A stretch of 64,000 bases of DNA from Dictyophora rubrovolvata (GCA_029959195.1 CP114124.1:2055102-2119101); one strand, 5' to 3'. Positions 1-11,466 are shown, numbered from the stretch's first letter. Notes: generated by a model from the letters alone, not told the origin. Numbers and translations: made by a program.

Positions 1-367
1 GTAAGGTCTTCTTTCAAGTGTATCTGACTGGGTTTTATTCACGAGCTTTTATTTCACCAGGTCAATATGATTCGACTAAGGTTCTGGATAATTTTTTTCT
101 GATTGTTTATTGGATCTAGCCAACTGACTATAATTACAACAGGGAGATTCGAGACGTGGAGAATCCATCACAGACACCTTTGATATTGCATCCCGTGTAT
201 AATTGAGCTGTGATCAATCCATTATTAATGACAAACGAGCCTTGATAACCTTTATCCTGCTGTTTATGTTTATGGCTTAAATGTATCATCATTCATTACC
301 CGTTGTATTACAGTTATCATCCATAGTCATGTCATAACCATGAGCGTGTTTATCGAATTGGGATCGG
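1..367. other. Intergenic stretch, window edge
   Basis: No gene could be supported here. The first 60 bases start with GTAAG and end with CACCAG, so they could be an intron of a gene running in from the left, but the sequence after it soon meets a stop and matches nothing I know. Confidence 0.4.
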
Positions 368-985
368 CTAGCCTTTCTTAAAGCCTATAAAGAATTCACG
401 GTCAGTGCCTTCAAACCCGGGTTATAAAAAGGGATATATACCTTGACGACGTCTCTCATAGAACAAGTCAGTCCTACTGGCGCCAAGATTCACAATTTTC
501 GGACACCCATCTCGGTCCTTCTCGAGCCTAGTACATTCCGCGCAATAGTACGCATCAGATATACCTAGGTCAAGCGTCAAATACTGTCGTTGTTATTTCC
601 AAAAGAGAATTGAGCTAACGTACCAGGGCCGCCACATATGGTACATTTCCCTCCATAGGAGCCGAAGTTGCATTCATCACATATACGAACTAAAGTTTCT
701 GGTCTGACGTATGAATCGCACACAGGACTAAATTTAGTATAAGCAGAAGGATCTAAGAGAGACTTCAATACTTCAGTCTCACTTACCATTTTCCATCACA
801 TTTTTCGCATAACCTCGCAATGGCTGCAAAAATGAGCTTAATTGGGTGGCATGACGCTAAGTAACGGACGCACCGATACCAGGTTGGCGACGACACATGA
901 TAAGATCTATTAAAAGCGTGGGATTGAGTTGGGTTTTTTAAAAACAAATCAGTTTTCAAGGCCTACCGGGATGATGCTTCGACAT
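368..985 (-). CDS. rds3: Splicing factor Rds3/PHF5A (SF3b subunit)
   Basis: PHF5A/Rds3 is a small zinc-binding subunit of the SF3b complex in the U2 snRNP; it helps recognise the intron branch point in the nucleus. Six exons can be placed on the minus strand: 967-985, 874-906, 787-823, 624-727, 442-564 and 368-384. They sum to 333 bases, an unbroken frame of 110 residues, the usual length of the family. The protein starts MSKHHPDLIMCRR and carries the family's CxxC pairs ([38 protein letters not shown]). It ends in the conserved [12 protein letters not shown]. All five introns are 50-62 bases with GT..AG ends. The first and last coding exons are only 19 and 17 bases, so simple ORF calling misses the gene. 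I see no disabling change. This is an ordinary single-copy host gene. Confidence 0.95.
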
Positions 986-1384
986 GATAGTTTAACGGGA
1001 AAAAGCACAACGCCACAAATGCCTAAGATTGCTTAGTAACGAGGCTAGCCAATGGCACGTGACCGACACCTCAATAGTCCCTACTTTCCCACGGTTAGGA
1101 AGCCCTAAGCGCTAGAGGCTGGTCTACCACTGCAGTGACGCCGTTCAAGTTGGAGTATGGAGTTTTTTTTTTGACCTTTTACGAGTATCTGCGAGTTACA
1201 TAGGTATTCGGTCTTTTTTTGTACTGTACGTTACGTAACGATTGGATTTGTTGAAAACAACCGGACATACTACAAAATTTTAATGTATAAGTATATTACT
1301 AAATTTCTTGAATGCAAGTAGCAACGCTGAACGAGTCCGTTTGCGATTTGTAGCTAAATAGTTTTACATAAATAGGCGCCACTT
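986..1384. other. Intergenic region between two minus-strand genes
   Basis: This is the presumed promoter region of the Rds3 gene and the 3' flank of the membrane-protein gene. It contains T-rich runs near 1160-1225. No gene was seen. Confidence 0.5.
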
Positions 1385-3047
1385 TTACACTTCTAAGACT
1401 TCCTCCCGGACCGTTCCTGTAGTAATCAGTAATGAGGAGTCCCGCTCTTCCATCTCAGCAGCGGAAGTCTCCGCTTCACCAAATTCGTTCTCTATTTGCG
1501 CCTGAATATGCAGCGGCGGAAACGACACAGTTCCTCGAGACCGAGGTTGGGATGCCGAGTATGGCGTCATTGGAGTGATCGTGCCAAATTGTAATCTGCT
1601 TATTGTTCTCTCTGTCCCACGGCGCGACATACGAGGCAAGTTTCGTTGTCGGAGAGACAAGAAGAAACGACAGGTAATTATAGTGGGAACTCTTGTGGTT
1701 TGGATCATATGATGATAAGGGGGTAAGACTCAAAGACAGGCGATGAACTTACGTTAGTGAGATAGGTTGCGCAGACTTTATGACATCAGCCTTTAAGTAG
1801 AATTAGGTCTAAACCAATGGAAAGTAAGACAATCCTGTTTATATACCCTTTCTGGATACATCTGAATACTCATAGACGTCAGAGAAAACGTGATTCAGGA
1901 TTACTATGAAACATAATTTTTTCTTACCTTCGCTAGAACATGCGCGGCGATGGGAATCATTATGATTACTCTATATAACAACGGGTTAGTAGTCGGTATC
2001 GAGGAATTAACTCCTTTACCCAAATGACATGGCACCCTGCTCAAAAATCATCACACTCAAGTTTTTGTCCTCGACTTTGCACCCAGATTTGCGTTTCCGA
2101 AAAAAAGACCAATTGGCATAAGTCGTATAAACCGCGACCAAAAAAGCAATGCTCTCAGCCGTAAGATTGAAAACGTCGTTCGCTATCAGTTCTGAGTGTT
2201 TTTGTTAATTCAATTGGGCAAAAAATAAGGGTTTTTCTCCACCTCTATGTTCAAATATGTAAGAAAACGACTTGAAGCTGAACGAAGGTTTAAAATTCCG
2301 TACTTAGCATTGTCAGATAATAGCTGTAAGGTGGCTTGCTTGCAAAATGATATGACCGTCTTATAAACCTCTGATGTTAGCCGATCGTGCTGCCACAAAG
2401 GAAATGAACATAATCTCACGGCAAATGAAATTACCTGTTCCACAAAACGGCCAATGTAGAGAGCCAGCAAAAGTACAAGAATGTAGAATTTTCGACCAGA
2501 TATCGCATATGTGCGTAAAGTCAACAATCCTTTTGTGAAGATGAAGGACCCGAATTATATAATGGAAATGCACCTACCGTGAAACCCAATGGTGACGAAG
2601 ATCGTTGACCACGACACGACAGTTTCCACAACGAAACAAGTTCTGTTACGAAAAAGGTATAAGATAAAACACCAGGGTCTAGACTATCCAGCTTTCAAAA
2701 TACTGCACGGGAGAAAGACATTTGAATATACATATACATTGAGAAAGAGACCTGAATATGATAGCGCACCCTAGTGTGTTCAATAGGCGGGGGCGAGAAT
2801 TGAATAAATAGGCTAACTAAAGTCCCATAACGAGTGAAAAGATAAAGCCAGGCTCCTGAGCTGAATTTTGTTCTCCAAACAATATTAATTTCTTGGTCGA
2901 ATGTGCATAGCGTATCCCATAACAGCAAAACTGTACATATTTCAATACAGGTCTGTTTTAGAACTAGAAATAACACCTACCCAGAGCGCTATAGAAAAGA
3001 AAACGTGTGGCTATCCTGTAGAGAGTTATTAAATCAGAGTTGAACAT
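1385..3047 (-). CDS. DUF6533-type multi-span membrane protein
   Basis: DUF6533 proteins are seven-helix-like membrane proteins greatly expanded in mushroom fungi; their function is not established. The chosen start (3045-3047) gives MFNSDLITLYRIATRFLFYS. The next exon, from 2930, holds the domain signature LLLWDTLCTFDQEINIVWR followed by a hydrophobic helix. Later exons are well supported: 2578-2642 (helix with VTIGFH), 2435-2529 (LLTLRTYAISGRKFYILVLL), one ending at 2020 (ESIAFLVAVYTTYANW, then a motif like the family's LLRDGLLYFG), 1928-1980 (VIIMIPIAAHVLA), and a last exon ending at 1385. The last exon codes PTIITCRFFLSLRQRN and a polar cytoplasmic tail of about 80 residues. The family order of helices is kept. 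Some exon edges, notably around 2200-2430 and 1730-1760, are uncertain, so an extra or missing exon is possible. I see no clear break. Confidence 0.75.
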
Positions 3048-4253
3048 CTGACATGGAAAAGAACAGATCTTACTCATTCTCGACGTTCAAAATTAGACCG
3101 GCGAGCTCGGGGCTGAGCGACATTAGTTTTTTAAATAAAATAGAGAGAGAAGAAAACAAAGGACTTGGGGGGGATCTCACTTACGTCGCTGGCTTCATAA
3201 CTTTACTGCTCGTCGGCGATCGGTGACCGGTGGCCGTGGGTTTGACACGCCCGATGGATTGAGCGCATCCCTGAGCCCTTCACCTTGTGCTTCCAATAAA
3301 CCCGCGGGTATGCACACCCGAGCCAAGTCACCGGTTCATCAAACGGTAAACCCAAGACGCGGCTCCTAGTCACGCTTTGACTTGTGAACGTTTGTGAACA
3401 TTGAACGTTTGAACACTTCCTCTCGCTATTAGCACTCATAGCTTTCTAAACGTTTCTTACCCCACGCACAAAATTACATACGTTCATTTATGTTGACGCA
3501 GCTTATGCCGCCTGCACTGTTTGCTCCCTCTGATCATAATGCATAACATGCATAATCGGATCTTTTTACATCTTTTTACTTTTGATCGTATTTTCAAAAC
3601 ATGGAATTTGGGGCCTAAATCGGTGTTGACTTTCAATTACCGCTGGGAAAATCTTGCCATTGTCATCGAAAACAATCGATCCGTCAGTAAATGGTTAGCG
3701 TACTCCTCTTGTTTGGAGAAACATCCTCTGCGAGCACCCGGTAGGTTAGAGCCAATGGTGGCCGTAGTGCCATGAGGTAAGGGTAGTCTGCCTCGTTCCT
3801 ACCCCACCTGTGGTTGGGTCAAGGGCTAGTGATCAACATACTAAGGAGCCACGGCAGGCTACGGCAACGGGATGGACGGCCGCCCCCCGCATCAACTGAG
3901 GAATGTTCAGTCCTTCAGAGTTCGGCTTTGCCAATGAAGCAGTAGCGAATTGAAATAACGTACGCCGACGAGGGGAAGAAAGGGTGGTTGAACTCAAGCA
4001 CTTCTCCCCGTGGTTGCGGTACGACCTTTGCAAGCCACCATGAAGGTTGTTCGGTAGCAAACAAAACAGCTCATAAATTGAGATTTTCAGGACGGACATT
4101 GCAAAATTACGCCAGTTCCCCGAATTGTCCTGATAATCTTAACAACTAACTTTGAACGTACGGCATATATATCTACCGGGTTTATTCGTAGTCAGGACAT
4201 TTGTTTCTTTCAATGAAGGGCTATCTTCAGCTACCCTGACCTGGGCCTCGTCT
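3048..4253. other. Intergenic region without a recognised gene
   Basis: Several short open frames exist on both strands (for example about 88 codons on the minus strand at 3833-4099), but none resembles a known protein or shows a convincing exon pattern. GC is raised locally at 3200-3350 and 3720-3960. Confidence 0.4.
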
Positions 4254-4814
4254 TCAGGCTCTGCTTCTCTGCCCCATGTTTCTTGCCCCAGACTGGTATG
4301 TCCCAGGGGTGACCGGTGTCTGTGAGTTTTGTGGACTGTGGAAGGGAAAGGGAATTTGTGGAATCGGAAAAGGCTGAGGCTTCCGAAACCGCTGATCATG
4401 ATCGCATTCTACTATTATGCAATTGTGGTAGTATTTAACCTCCTGTGCTGAGCTGTCGTTGAACATACTTTATAAGCATTTATACGCTATAAAGCAACTA
4501 TACTTACACTTGAAACGCATCTTCCACTTGGGCTTCGGTATTGGTCAAGATGGAGTCAGTGTTGTTGTCGCTTTGTATAGCCCGAAGAGCCTCTTCACTG
4601 AATTCCCCTGGAAATGTGTAAGTTGTCATTCCGAATCCTCATCTAGTGGCTGCTTACCGATGTAAGCATTGACGAGTCTTGTGTCAAATTTATGAAGGAC
4701 GTTGTGAGAATCTTGTCCGTATCTACCGTTGTAAACTTGGATGTATGCCTCCATGTCAACATGGTCTTTCAATCGTATGATGTATTGTTCCTTTTGGGAG
4801 TGCGATGTGTTCAT
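4254..4814 (-). CDS. I9-type peptidase inhibitor with novel tail (copy 1)
   Basis: Inhibitor I9 domains resemble subtilisin propeptides and block serine proteases; fungal stand-alone forms include yeast Pbi2 and Pleurotus POIA1. Three exons (4658-4814, 4508-4607, 4254-4452) total 456 bases, giving 151 residues. The first two code the domain, starting MNTSHSQKEQYIIRLKDHVD (typical first strand YIIRLK). They continue with NAYIGEFSEEALRAIQSD and DSILTNTEAQVEDAF, as expected for the second half of I9. Exon 3 adds about 66 residues not found in the simple inhibitors: SAQEVKYYHNCIIVECDHD followed by a proline-rich segment (PFPIPQIPFPF) and a polar end. No signal peptide is seen, so it probably acts inside the cell. 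The gene at 5717-6266 is a tandem paralogue with the same intron positions and a 100-base middle exon in both. A shorter form stopping at 4504 in an unspliced exon 2 is possible, but conservation of exon 3 between the copies argues for the long form. Confidence 0.8.
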
Positions 4815-5716
4815 GATGATGTTAGTCAGTGAATGCGATAAGCTGAGTGTGCAACAGAAATACGTTTGCTCGCGATGCTAATCTATAAAATAGTATGGCA
4901 ACCCCCACATTTTTTGCGCATCCGTAATCCTGTGAAGCTGCTTGAAGCAGTGTCCATATTTGACGTTTGCAAACTCACAATCCAATACACTGCATTGAAA
5001 CGAATATTGAAAAGCGTGAAAATTTGCCGATCTGATTTGCACCGCATCCTGTGAAAAAAAGATGGCGCGCCATGTTAATTGTACGGTGATCGCAGTGGCA
5101 AGCCAATGTCATAGGTTGGAAGGCGTCATGCCACTGCACCATCATATCTGTGAGAACAAACTTAAGTTTAGTCAATATGTAGAGCTGGCATTAGTGCGAT
5201 CGGTTATAACGGCACTGCTATTGACAGTGTGTACATATCATCCGAAGCTCTGGTGCTGGCGACGTCAACGATTGACTACAAGACAGGAAAGTTTACGTAG
5301 AAGTATTAATTGAACTCGATGATTTGTTACGCCATACGGATACCATATTACAAAATATCGTTTCTTATCAGCGGCCTCCGATCTCGGATGCATTTCTTTA
5401 CACGCTTAATCTGTGGAGAGGGCCACATGAATCATAATTGACAGCTGTGCAGAAGCACACTTCGTGGCTGTTCTGGGTCCTATCCGTTTTGAGCATTTCT
5501 ACTGTAATTCACGTAGACAGGTAATTGCGGTACGACGGACGGTTATTGATGTGGATTGATAAGCTGAAAATGACCATCGATTTATCGATTATGACTCGGG
5601 ATGGGGCTCGCAATCATTGGAAAGCCAAAGTTCCTTGACTTGGATGATTCTAGTCGTTCAGTGGTTTTATACACGAATACTACGATAGATGTGTATTGCA
5701 AATGCATGGTTGAAAT
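4815..5716. other. Spacer between the two I9 inhibitor genes
   Basis: Presumed promoter of copy 1 and 3' flank of copy 2. I found no third inhibitor copy and no other gene. Confidence 0.45.
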
Positions 5717-6266
5717 CTAAACCCTTCCCGTCCACGTCACTTTCTTTAAGTTAGTAACAACTCGAGCGCCGGAACCAATGGGGAAGAATGGCGGTAGGGG
5801 CGGTATTGGGGGAGGCCCGCGTTGAGGGTGATCACAGTCACATTTGACTATTATACAATTGTGATAAATTGAAACATTGGCTGCCGAACTGAAGTGAGGA
5901 TATGTGACGTTAGCGACTCTTTATGGTAGAAAAGATATGTCCGTACATTTCATCAGCGTGATTTACGTGGGTCTCAGTATTAGTTATGATAGAGTCTACG
6001 TTGCCATCGCTGCTTATTGCCATGAGAACGTCTTCAGTAAATTCACCTGAAAATATAAGGAGAACATATTCAAGTTGGAAACGGTTGACGAGCTATGAGT
6101 CGTTAGTCTCACCAACGTAGGCATTCACGAGTTTTGGGTTAAACTTATGAACGACTTTGTGAAAATATTGGCCAAATTTACTGTTGAGAACTTGGATGTG
6201 CGCGTCCATATCTACATGGCTTTTCAATCGTATGATGTATCGCTGCTTTTGGGTTGATGTGCTCAT
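5717..6266 (-). CDS. I9-type peptidase inhibitor with novel tail (copy 2)
   Basis: Paralogue of the gene at 4254-4814. Exons 6113-6266, 5947-6046 and 5717-5888 total 426 bases and give 141 residues in one frame. The start MSTSTQKQRYIIRLKSHVD matches copy 1 closely; the domain ends NAYVGEFTEDVLMAISSD and VDSIITNTETHVNHAD. The third exon codes SAANVSIYHNCIIVKCDCDH, which aligns with copy 1 through YHNCIIV.CD.D, then a proline-rich tail (PPPIPPLPPFFPIG). The two introns share position and phase with copy 1. Because exon 3 is kept in both copies while the introns and flanks differ widely, the tail is probably real protein. The role as a cytosolic protease inhibitor is inferred from the I9 family; the role of the tail is unknown. 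Confidence 0.8.
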
Positions 6267-7088
6267 GGGTGTGCGGATACGACAGTGTATGTTAATTAGC
6301 ATCAGACATTTATAGAATGACACCATAGGAAGTGGTGATACATACATTGCCCAGTTAAGAAGTTTAAACCTGTGCCAAACTGCCTTGATCATTATGTAGT
6401 TGATTCGTGCGCATTGCCGCAACACCGCATTATATACCGATTGGGACAACAGTCATTATGTTTGTAACTTCCAGGCTAATCATCCAGAAAATTGCGGTGT
6501 AAACAGATGAGCGCGGGGCGGTATGTTAACAACTTGAGCTAACGCAGATAGCTGTATGTAAAAGTTGTGACGCGTGACGTCGTCACGATCATTTTCCCGT
6601 ACGGCGCAACTCATCTGATATTCTCAATATTAAAGATCAACGCTTTGTACAGCATTAAACTGTGCTGGCCCAACTGAGGGCCATTAATCTATACGACAAC
6701 AACGATCGTGAGTTTGCTCAACCGAAGACTGGTAGTACAACCCCCTTGTGGAATACTACGGATCTTTGTGACGCGATGCCAAAATCGCATTTTGTTGAAT
6801 TCGAAGTCTTACTAAAGCAGAACAAACATTTTAGGTCAAAGGCCACTTGGCAACAAAGAAGTGTCAAATCAAATTCTTGCCAAAGAATTTTAGGCCTTCT
6901 TCATGTAAAATAACATACCACTATGGCGGTACTACCGTGTACATGTAGAACCGGTGGATATAAACTCTGCTCCCACATTATCCAGGTTTGGGTGCAAATA
7001 GTACTCAGATCCAATCAGGCATCTGTTGATTACTTTATAGAGATTGTTCATGGTTGCCACATCTTCTGTAAAGAACCCTTGCCAAAGA

Positions 7089-7108
7089 TTTTGCCAATAT
7101 TGGCAAAA
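7089..7108. repeat. Perfect 20-base palindrome
   Basis: TTTTGCCAATATTGGCAAAA reads the same on both strands and contains CCAAT in both directions. It could be a binding site for a dimeric factor or chance; there is no supported gene next to it. Confidence 0.5.
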
Positions 7109-7160
7109 GGACTTATTTCTTGTCTTGTACCTTATCATCGCTAAGGTCGCACTGGTAACG

Positions 7161-7491
7161 TCGGAGCGCCCGTTCAGCCTACTTCAAATTCCATTTTCAT
7201 GTCACGTAAGTATTTGACTCTGAAGGCATTCAATTAGTCTTATGCGATATCCTGTGTCAAAGTGGCAAACCCAGTCTGGAACAATGGACTTTTCTCCTTT
7301 TGGTAACGATACACGACAATCCACAGTTGTTGAATTTGCTGAGTATCTAATTATCCCTAGAAAGTTCTCGGAGCGCCCGTTCATCATTTTTCCCTGTGCA
7401 TGTCTTCAGGGTAACACGGTTGGCACCAACACGTTTGATAGATTCCCGATCCACCTTCTTATAATCAAGCACATTTCGGAGCGCCCGTTCG
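7161..7491 (+). repeat. Three copies of a 15-base direct repeat
   Basis: TCGGAGCGCCCGTTC occurs at 7161-7175, 7368-7382 and 7476-7490. The spacings, 207 and 108 bases, are both multiples of three, so all copies lie in one frame and read SERPF. The last two lie within a single open frame of 102 codons from 7242 to 7550, giving KFSERPFII and HISERPFVV. This may be a remnant of a repeat protein or a repeated DNA site. Confidence 0.6.
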
Positions 7492-9900
7492 TGGTCGTCC
7501 GTGCCTGCTTCGAACTTCCTTCAAACAATCACTCCTATACTTTGACTTGACACGAGCCCCTGAATGCTTCTGTTCACCTCCAGGTCACTCCCAGGCCCAC
7601 CTCCAGCAAAGATACCTCAGCATTCCCCCATTTGACAACAGCACCTGCGCGGTGTAAATACGCCAGAAGCAAGGAGTTCTTGTGAAGATTTTTTGACACA
7701 AGCATTTTGACAGATAGGTGCCATGTGTTATGTCATGACCATCTATAGCTAGATTTGCCTTAACTGCGCAGTCTTGAATGAAGTCGGGTTATACCTTAAA
7801 ATATATGTTCTCGCGCTTCCCGTTTTTGCATATCTTACACTTTGCGAATGACAGAAACCCGAAGTAATGGAGTCGGAAGTACCCAAATTTAACGAATTTT
7901 GCATCACGAGAAGAACATGTCATACTAACGGTGTTGCTTATTGCCCTAACCTTGCGTCACTGAATTTTGTCTCTATTTCCGGCTACAGACTCAGAGGACA
8001 ACAATGAGCCATGCAACGAAGGGAACAGCAGCCTCACGTTAATTAACATTAACCTATGGAAGCACAAATACACGAGCATATATCACCCGTTATTGATAAT
8101 GGGAGTGTCACTTGCTCTTATGTATTAACAAAACTTCCTTGCTGATTCGCTTACAGTTACAGGTTTTGAGTATACACAGTCTTGTTCTCACTCCACACGA
8201 TATAGCGTGCCTCAGTCCAGTTCATCAATATACACAAGCATTTCTGAAATTGGAAACAGTCTTATGGTCTAATTTGTTATCTCAAAGTTTCAAATATATG
8301 TTTTAAGCGAATTTTTTTCGAATCCTGGTATTGTTGTTCTTCGAAGTTGGGAGAATGTTGAACGCGAGAAAGTATTGTTATGTTGTTATGAAAAACGCCT
8401 TGCGAAAGCCTTGAATTCCAATTGAATTTTCATTCGTACTACAACCAATTATGGGAGAATAACAATACATTGAACAAGTTAAAAAGCTGTGTCTATTCAA
8501 GTTGTCAAAGAAGCAGTGTCCTCGTTTACGCTGTATTTCAAAATTAATTTAACCCCAAGGAACTTTCCGACTTAAATTTTCTCCTGGAAAAAAATTGCAC
8601 ATGTCCTGCTGTGAAAATGGTCTAGCATCGAAGAGTATGTCGATTATCTGGAGGTGGTGCACCTGCAGCCAGTCTGGAAGCATTTAGGGAAATGTCGAAA
8701 GAATTGATGCGATCCGGCATAACGGCAATGACTGATATCTCTGTGATCGATTAGATCGATGGTTTGAGGCCTTCTGAGGCACAGTTTGGAGGAGATCCGA
8801 AGTATACACGCCTCTGCCAGTGCGAACGGAAGTCGAATTCTTCCGTTAGAATTCGAATTATTTACTACAGCTTTGCGACAGCAATGTGGGGAAACGTGTA
8901 TATTATACCTGCCAATTCAACCCTCCCTGGCCCTGCTCCATTTCCCGATATGGTATGGCATCGTTTGGCAAAAGACTTGCAAGCTGAATGGATAAATATC
9001 AACGACAAGACGGCTCGGAGGGCATCTTAACATATTCCTTTCCAAAAAAGAAACGAAAGGCGTCTTGGAACAAAGGGCCATCCACGGGAGAAAGCTCATG
9101 CCGCCCCCGACCCGTGCAGTTATTGTCTCGGTTAATCTATCTATTGAATGACTTCGATTATCGTGAATAATCTATCAATGATTTGTGAGAAATAGAACCA
9201 AACTAACCAACGACAAGACAAGGGATTGATTCATACGTGTACCAAAATGAAAGGCCTTTGGCTTTCCTACCTCGTTTACACCTCGTCGAGTCGTCACATC
9301 CATTTCGGTGTATACCTCTTGTTTATACCGCTTTCTCGAATTATGTTGCTCATGAATTGAGAAGTTAATCTCGGACCGGCGTTCAAAACTTCTCTAGCTC
9401 TGGTGGCTTGGTTTATGAAGTGTGTGATATATGGCCTCAGAAGCTAATCACGTCATGATCTGGAGGTTTCGGGAACTAGATTGATACCTTGAAAATTCTC
9501 CACTAGGTGTCTGGAAGTGCGAATACCTCCAGCTCAGCCATTTGATGGACATAATGGGTGAACATGTCGAATGTGTGTGAGAAAGTCCCATTCAAAAACA
9601 GTCTACATCAGGAGAAATAAGAAGTCTCACCAATGTAACTGCACCTCGCTTTTTACTTATTTAGGAAACTTTTTAGGTGACAGAGGTCCTCGTTGTGATA
9701 ACCTAAATGTAGTTGCCATTCATAGATCGCCATCGGCCCTTCTTTGCCAAAAAATACCGGTTTCTTTCTCGGTTGCGCTAGAAAACAAACAATGAAGTTA
9801 AACAGGAAGAAAGTGGGTTATAGCTTACCTTTCTGCTTGCTTAAAGTCCCGCTGTGAATCTACTTCGCTTCCCCATTTCACCCAAATTTCACCCCCAAGT

Positions 9901-10417
9901 ATGGTTCTATCATCAGGATTCTACCGCACTCAATTTCAAGGCAAAACGCTCCATCTCGTTCAAAGTCTGAATGAGCCTGGTAATGTTCTAATTACTGAGA
10001 ACATTACCGAGGAGCACGCCAAGTTCCGCAAAGATAAAAGTGGTTGGCTCAGCATCGACGATGGTTTGTCCCAAAAATAATATTCGAATTAACCTTAGTG
10101 AAATGTGTTTTTGCTAGGTCTTCTTGGTAGATATGGGAACCCAGCGCACCTCCGGGCGCGCGTTAATGGTACTGTATATCGTATCTGGGTTGAACAACGC
10201 GGCAGAGATCAGGTCAGTTCTATAATTCCATGTATTGAAATCAAGCCTGACTTATATCAAGTTCGGGCTAATACCGACGAATGAGTCCGGAGAATATTCT
10301 AACAAGTTCATCGGGATCTCAAAAGACGGTGAATTGAAAGTAGAAGACGAGTGGGACTCTGAGAATGGGACAGTGTGGGTCGTCTCAAGCAAATTGGGAG
10401 GATCACCTGGCTTGTAA
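9901..10417 (+). CDS. Small hypothetical protein, possibly beta-trefoil
   Basis: Three exons (9901-10063, 10118-10212, 10262-10417) give 414 bases and 137 residues. Both introns have GT..AG ends and sizes of 54 and 49 bases. The protein begins MVLSSGFYRTQFQGKTLHLV, has no signal peptide or membrane segment, and ends WVVSSKLGGSPGL. Length, the GxY start and repeated short hydrophobic strands recall the small beta-trefoil inhibitors and lectins of mushrooms (for example the I66 serine-protease inhibitors), but I see no diagnostic motif and offer this only as a guess. The gene stands 1 kb upstream of the NRPS on the same strand with its own spacing; nothing shows that the two are linked in function. 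Confidence 0.7.
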
Positions 10418-11466
10418 ATCATATGTAGTTTGCTATACAGACGTCAATTCTTGATTATAAGGATATTTTTTTCCGATAATGACTTGCCAGACCGTCGTCC
10501 CTATGAGACCTTTAACCAGCGTCCCGTGTCGCGAAAAAGTATGAAACAGAGCTTCAATATACCCGTGTAAGAAACCAGTAACTAGTCGTTTTTAAAAACC
10601 AGCTTGAATTGTCATTAACATTCAGCGAAACTGAAGTCCAGTGATACAATCGTGTTCGATAGGCCGTACATATGAAAAACATCAGTTCGACGTTCGTTGT
10701 GAAACGTCCAGGGGCTTTCTAATGAAATTGCTAATGACATACGATTGAAGGCTATCGAACGCACGTTATTACTTTGACCAAAGGAGCGTTTGACACGGAA
10801 ATACCATCGTGGCTTCAGGTTCGCTGAAATCCTCGGGCCGATTACTCAGTATGGGGTGCGCATCCTTGTGTGTCAGCACTCTCAGTGATGTCGCCATCAC
10901 TAACAAAAAGAAGAAAAATGCTGTTCCGATTAAAATAATTAAATCTATAATTTAGTTTCTCGATTGGGAGGGTGTTTACGGGGGCTCGTGAGATTTAAGT
11001 CTGTCAAAGCAAGCGGGTTTGGTGGCTTACGTAATTTAGAGGAAAGTCCATTAACAGCTTCAAAAAGCAAAATAATTGCAGTCTCCAAACTTAACAGGTC
11101 GGATTCTTTATTCCAGCGAAATCAAAGGGAATTCTGGGGGTAAATTATGTATTGTGGCCACATGGATCCGTTAGCGACAATAACTTACCAATACGCGATT
11201 ACTGGAATCAGAAATGGGGTGAAAAAAAACTGCATTCTGGGCGACTCGGTTGAAACGGCATTAACTCTGTGGCCACATCTCCGTTCTCAAAGGTAGACGA
11301 TATGTTAGACTCTTCGATTCCCAAGCTTGATCTAGACGTTCCTTTATCGTTATCATTCACATACGAGTGCAGTATTTATACCGGGTTAAACACCACTTCC
11401 GTGGATCTATAACTCGTACACTCCGAGTCGAACTTATCATTCTTACCACATACAACCATCCCCGAA
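10418..11466 (+). promoter_or_regulatory. Upstream region of the NRPS gene
   Basis: No gene was recognised. A TATA-like stretch (GTATTTATACC at about 11372-11382) lies some 90 bases before the chosen NRPS start codon, a plausible core-promoter distance in fungi. The rest shows no recognisable motif. Confidence 0.35.

Larger units (their letters stand above)
6267..9900. other. Long stretch without a recognised gene
   Basis: No gene could be supported over 3.6 kb. It holds three direct copies of a 15-base motif near 7161-7490 and a perfect 20-base palindrome at 7089-7108 (separate entries). A coding-like stretch at about 8650-9030, plus strand, has an open frame with fragments such as GGGAPAASLEAFREMSKELM and, in another frame, NGSRILPLEFELFTTALRQQ. 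I could not tie these to a family or to a full gene model; it may be a decayed gene. Confidence 0.4.

Noticed and set aside
1-60. Possible intron of a gene entering from the left
   Set aside because: GT and AG ends are present, but the sequence after it closes quickly and matches nothing known.
3200-3440. GC-rich stretch considered as a tRNA or a small gene
   Set aside because: No cloverleaf or box A/B pattern and no recognisable protein.
4504-4508. Stop at the end of exon 2 of the first I9 gene taken as the true end
   Set aside because: A donor site (GTAAGT) overlaps it, and splicing to 4452 restores the same tail as in copy 2.
6267-6449. Longer start for the second I9 inhibitor from 6449
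   Set aside because: The extra N-terminal 60 codons have no counterpart in copy 1, whose start aligns with the ATG at 6266.
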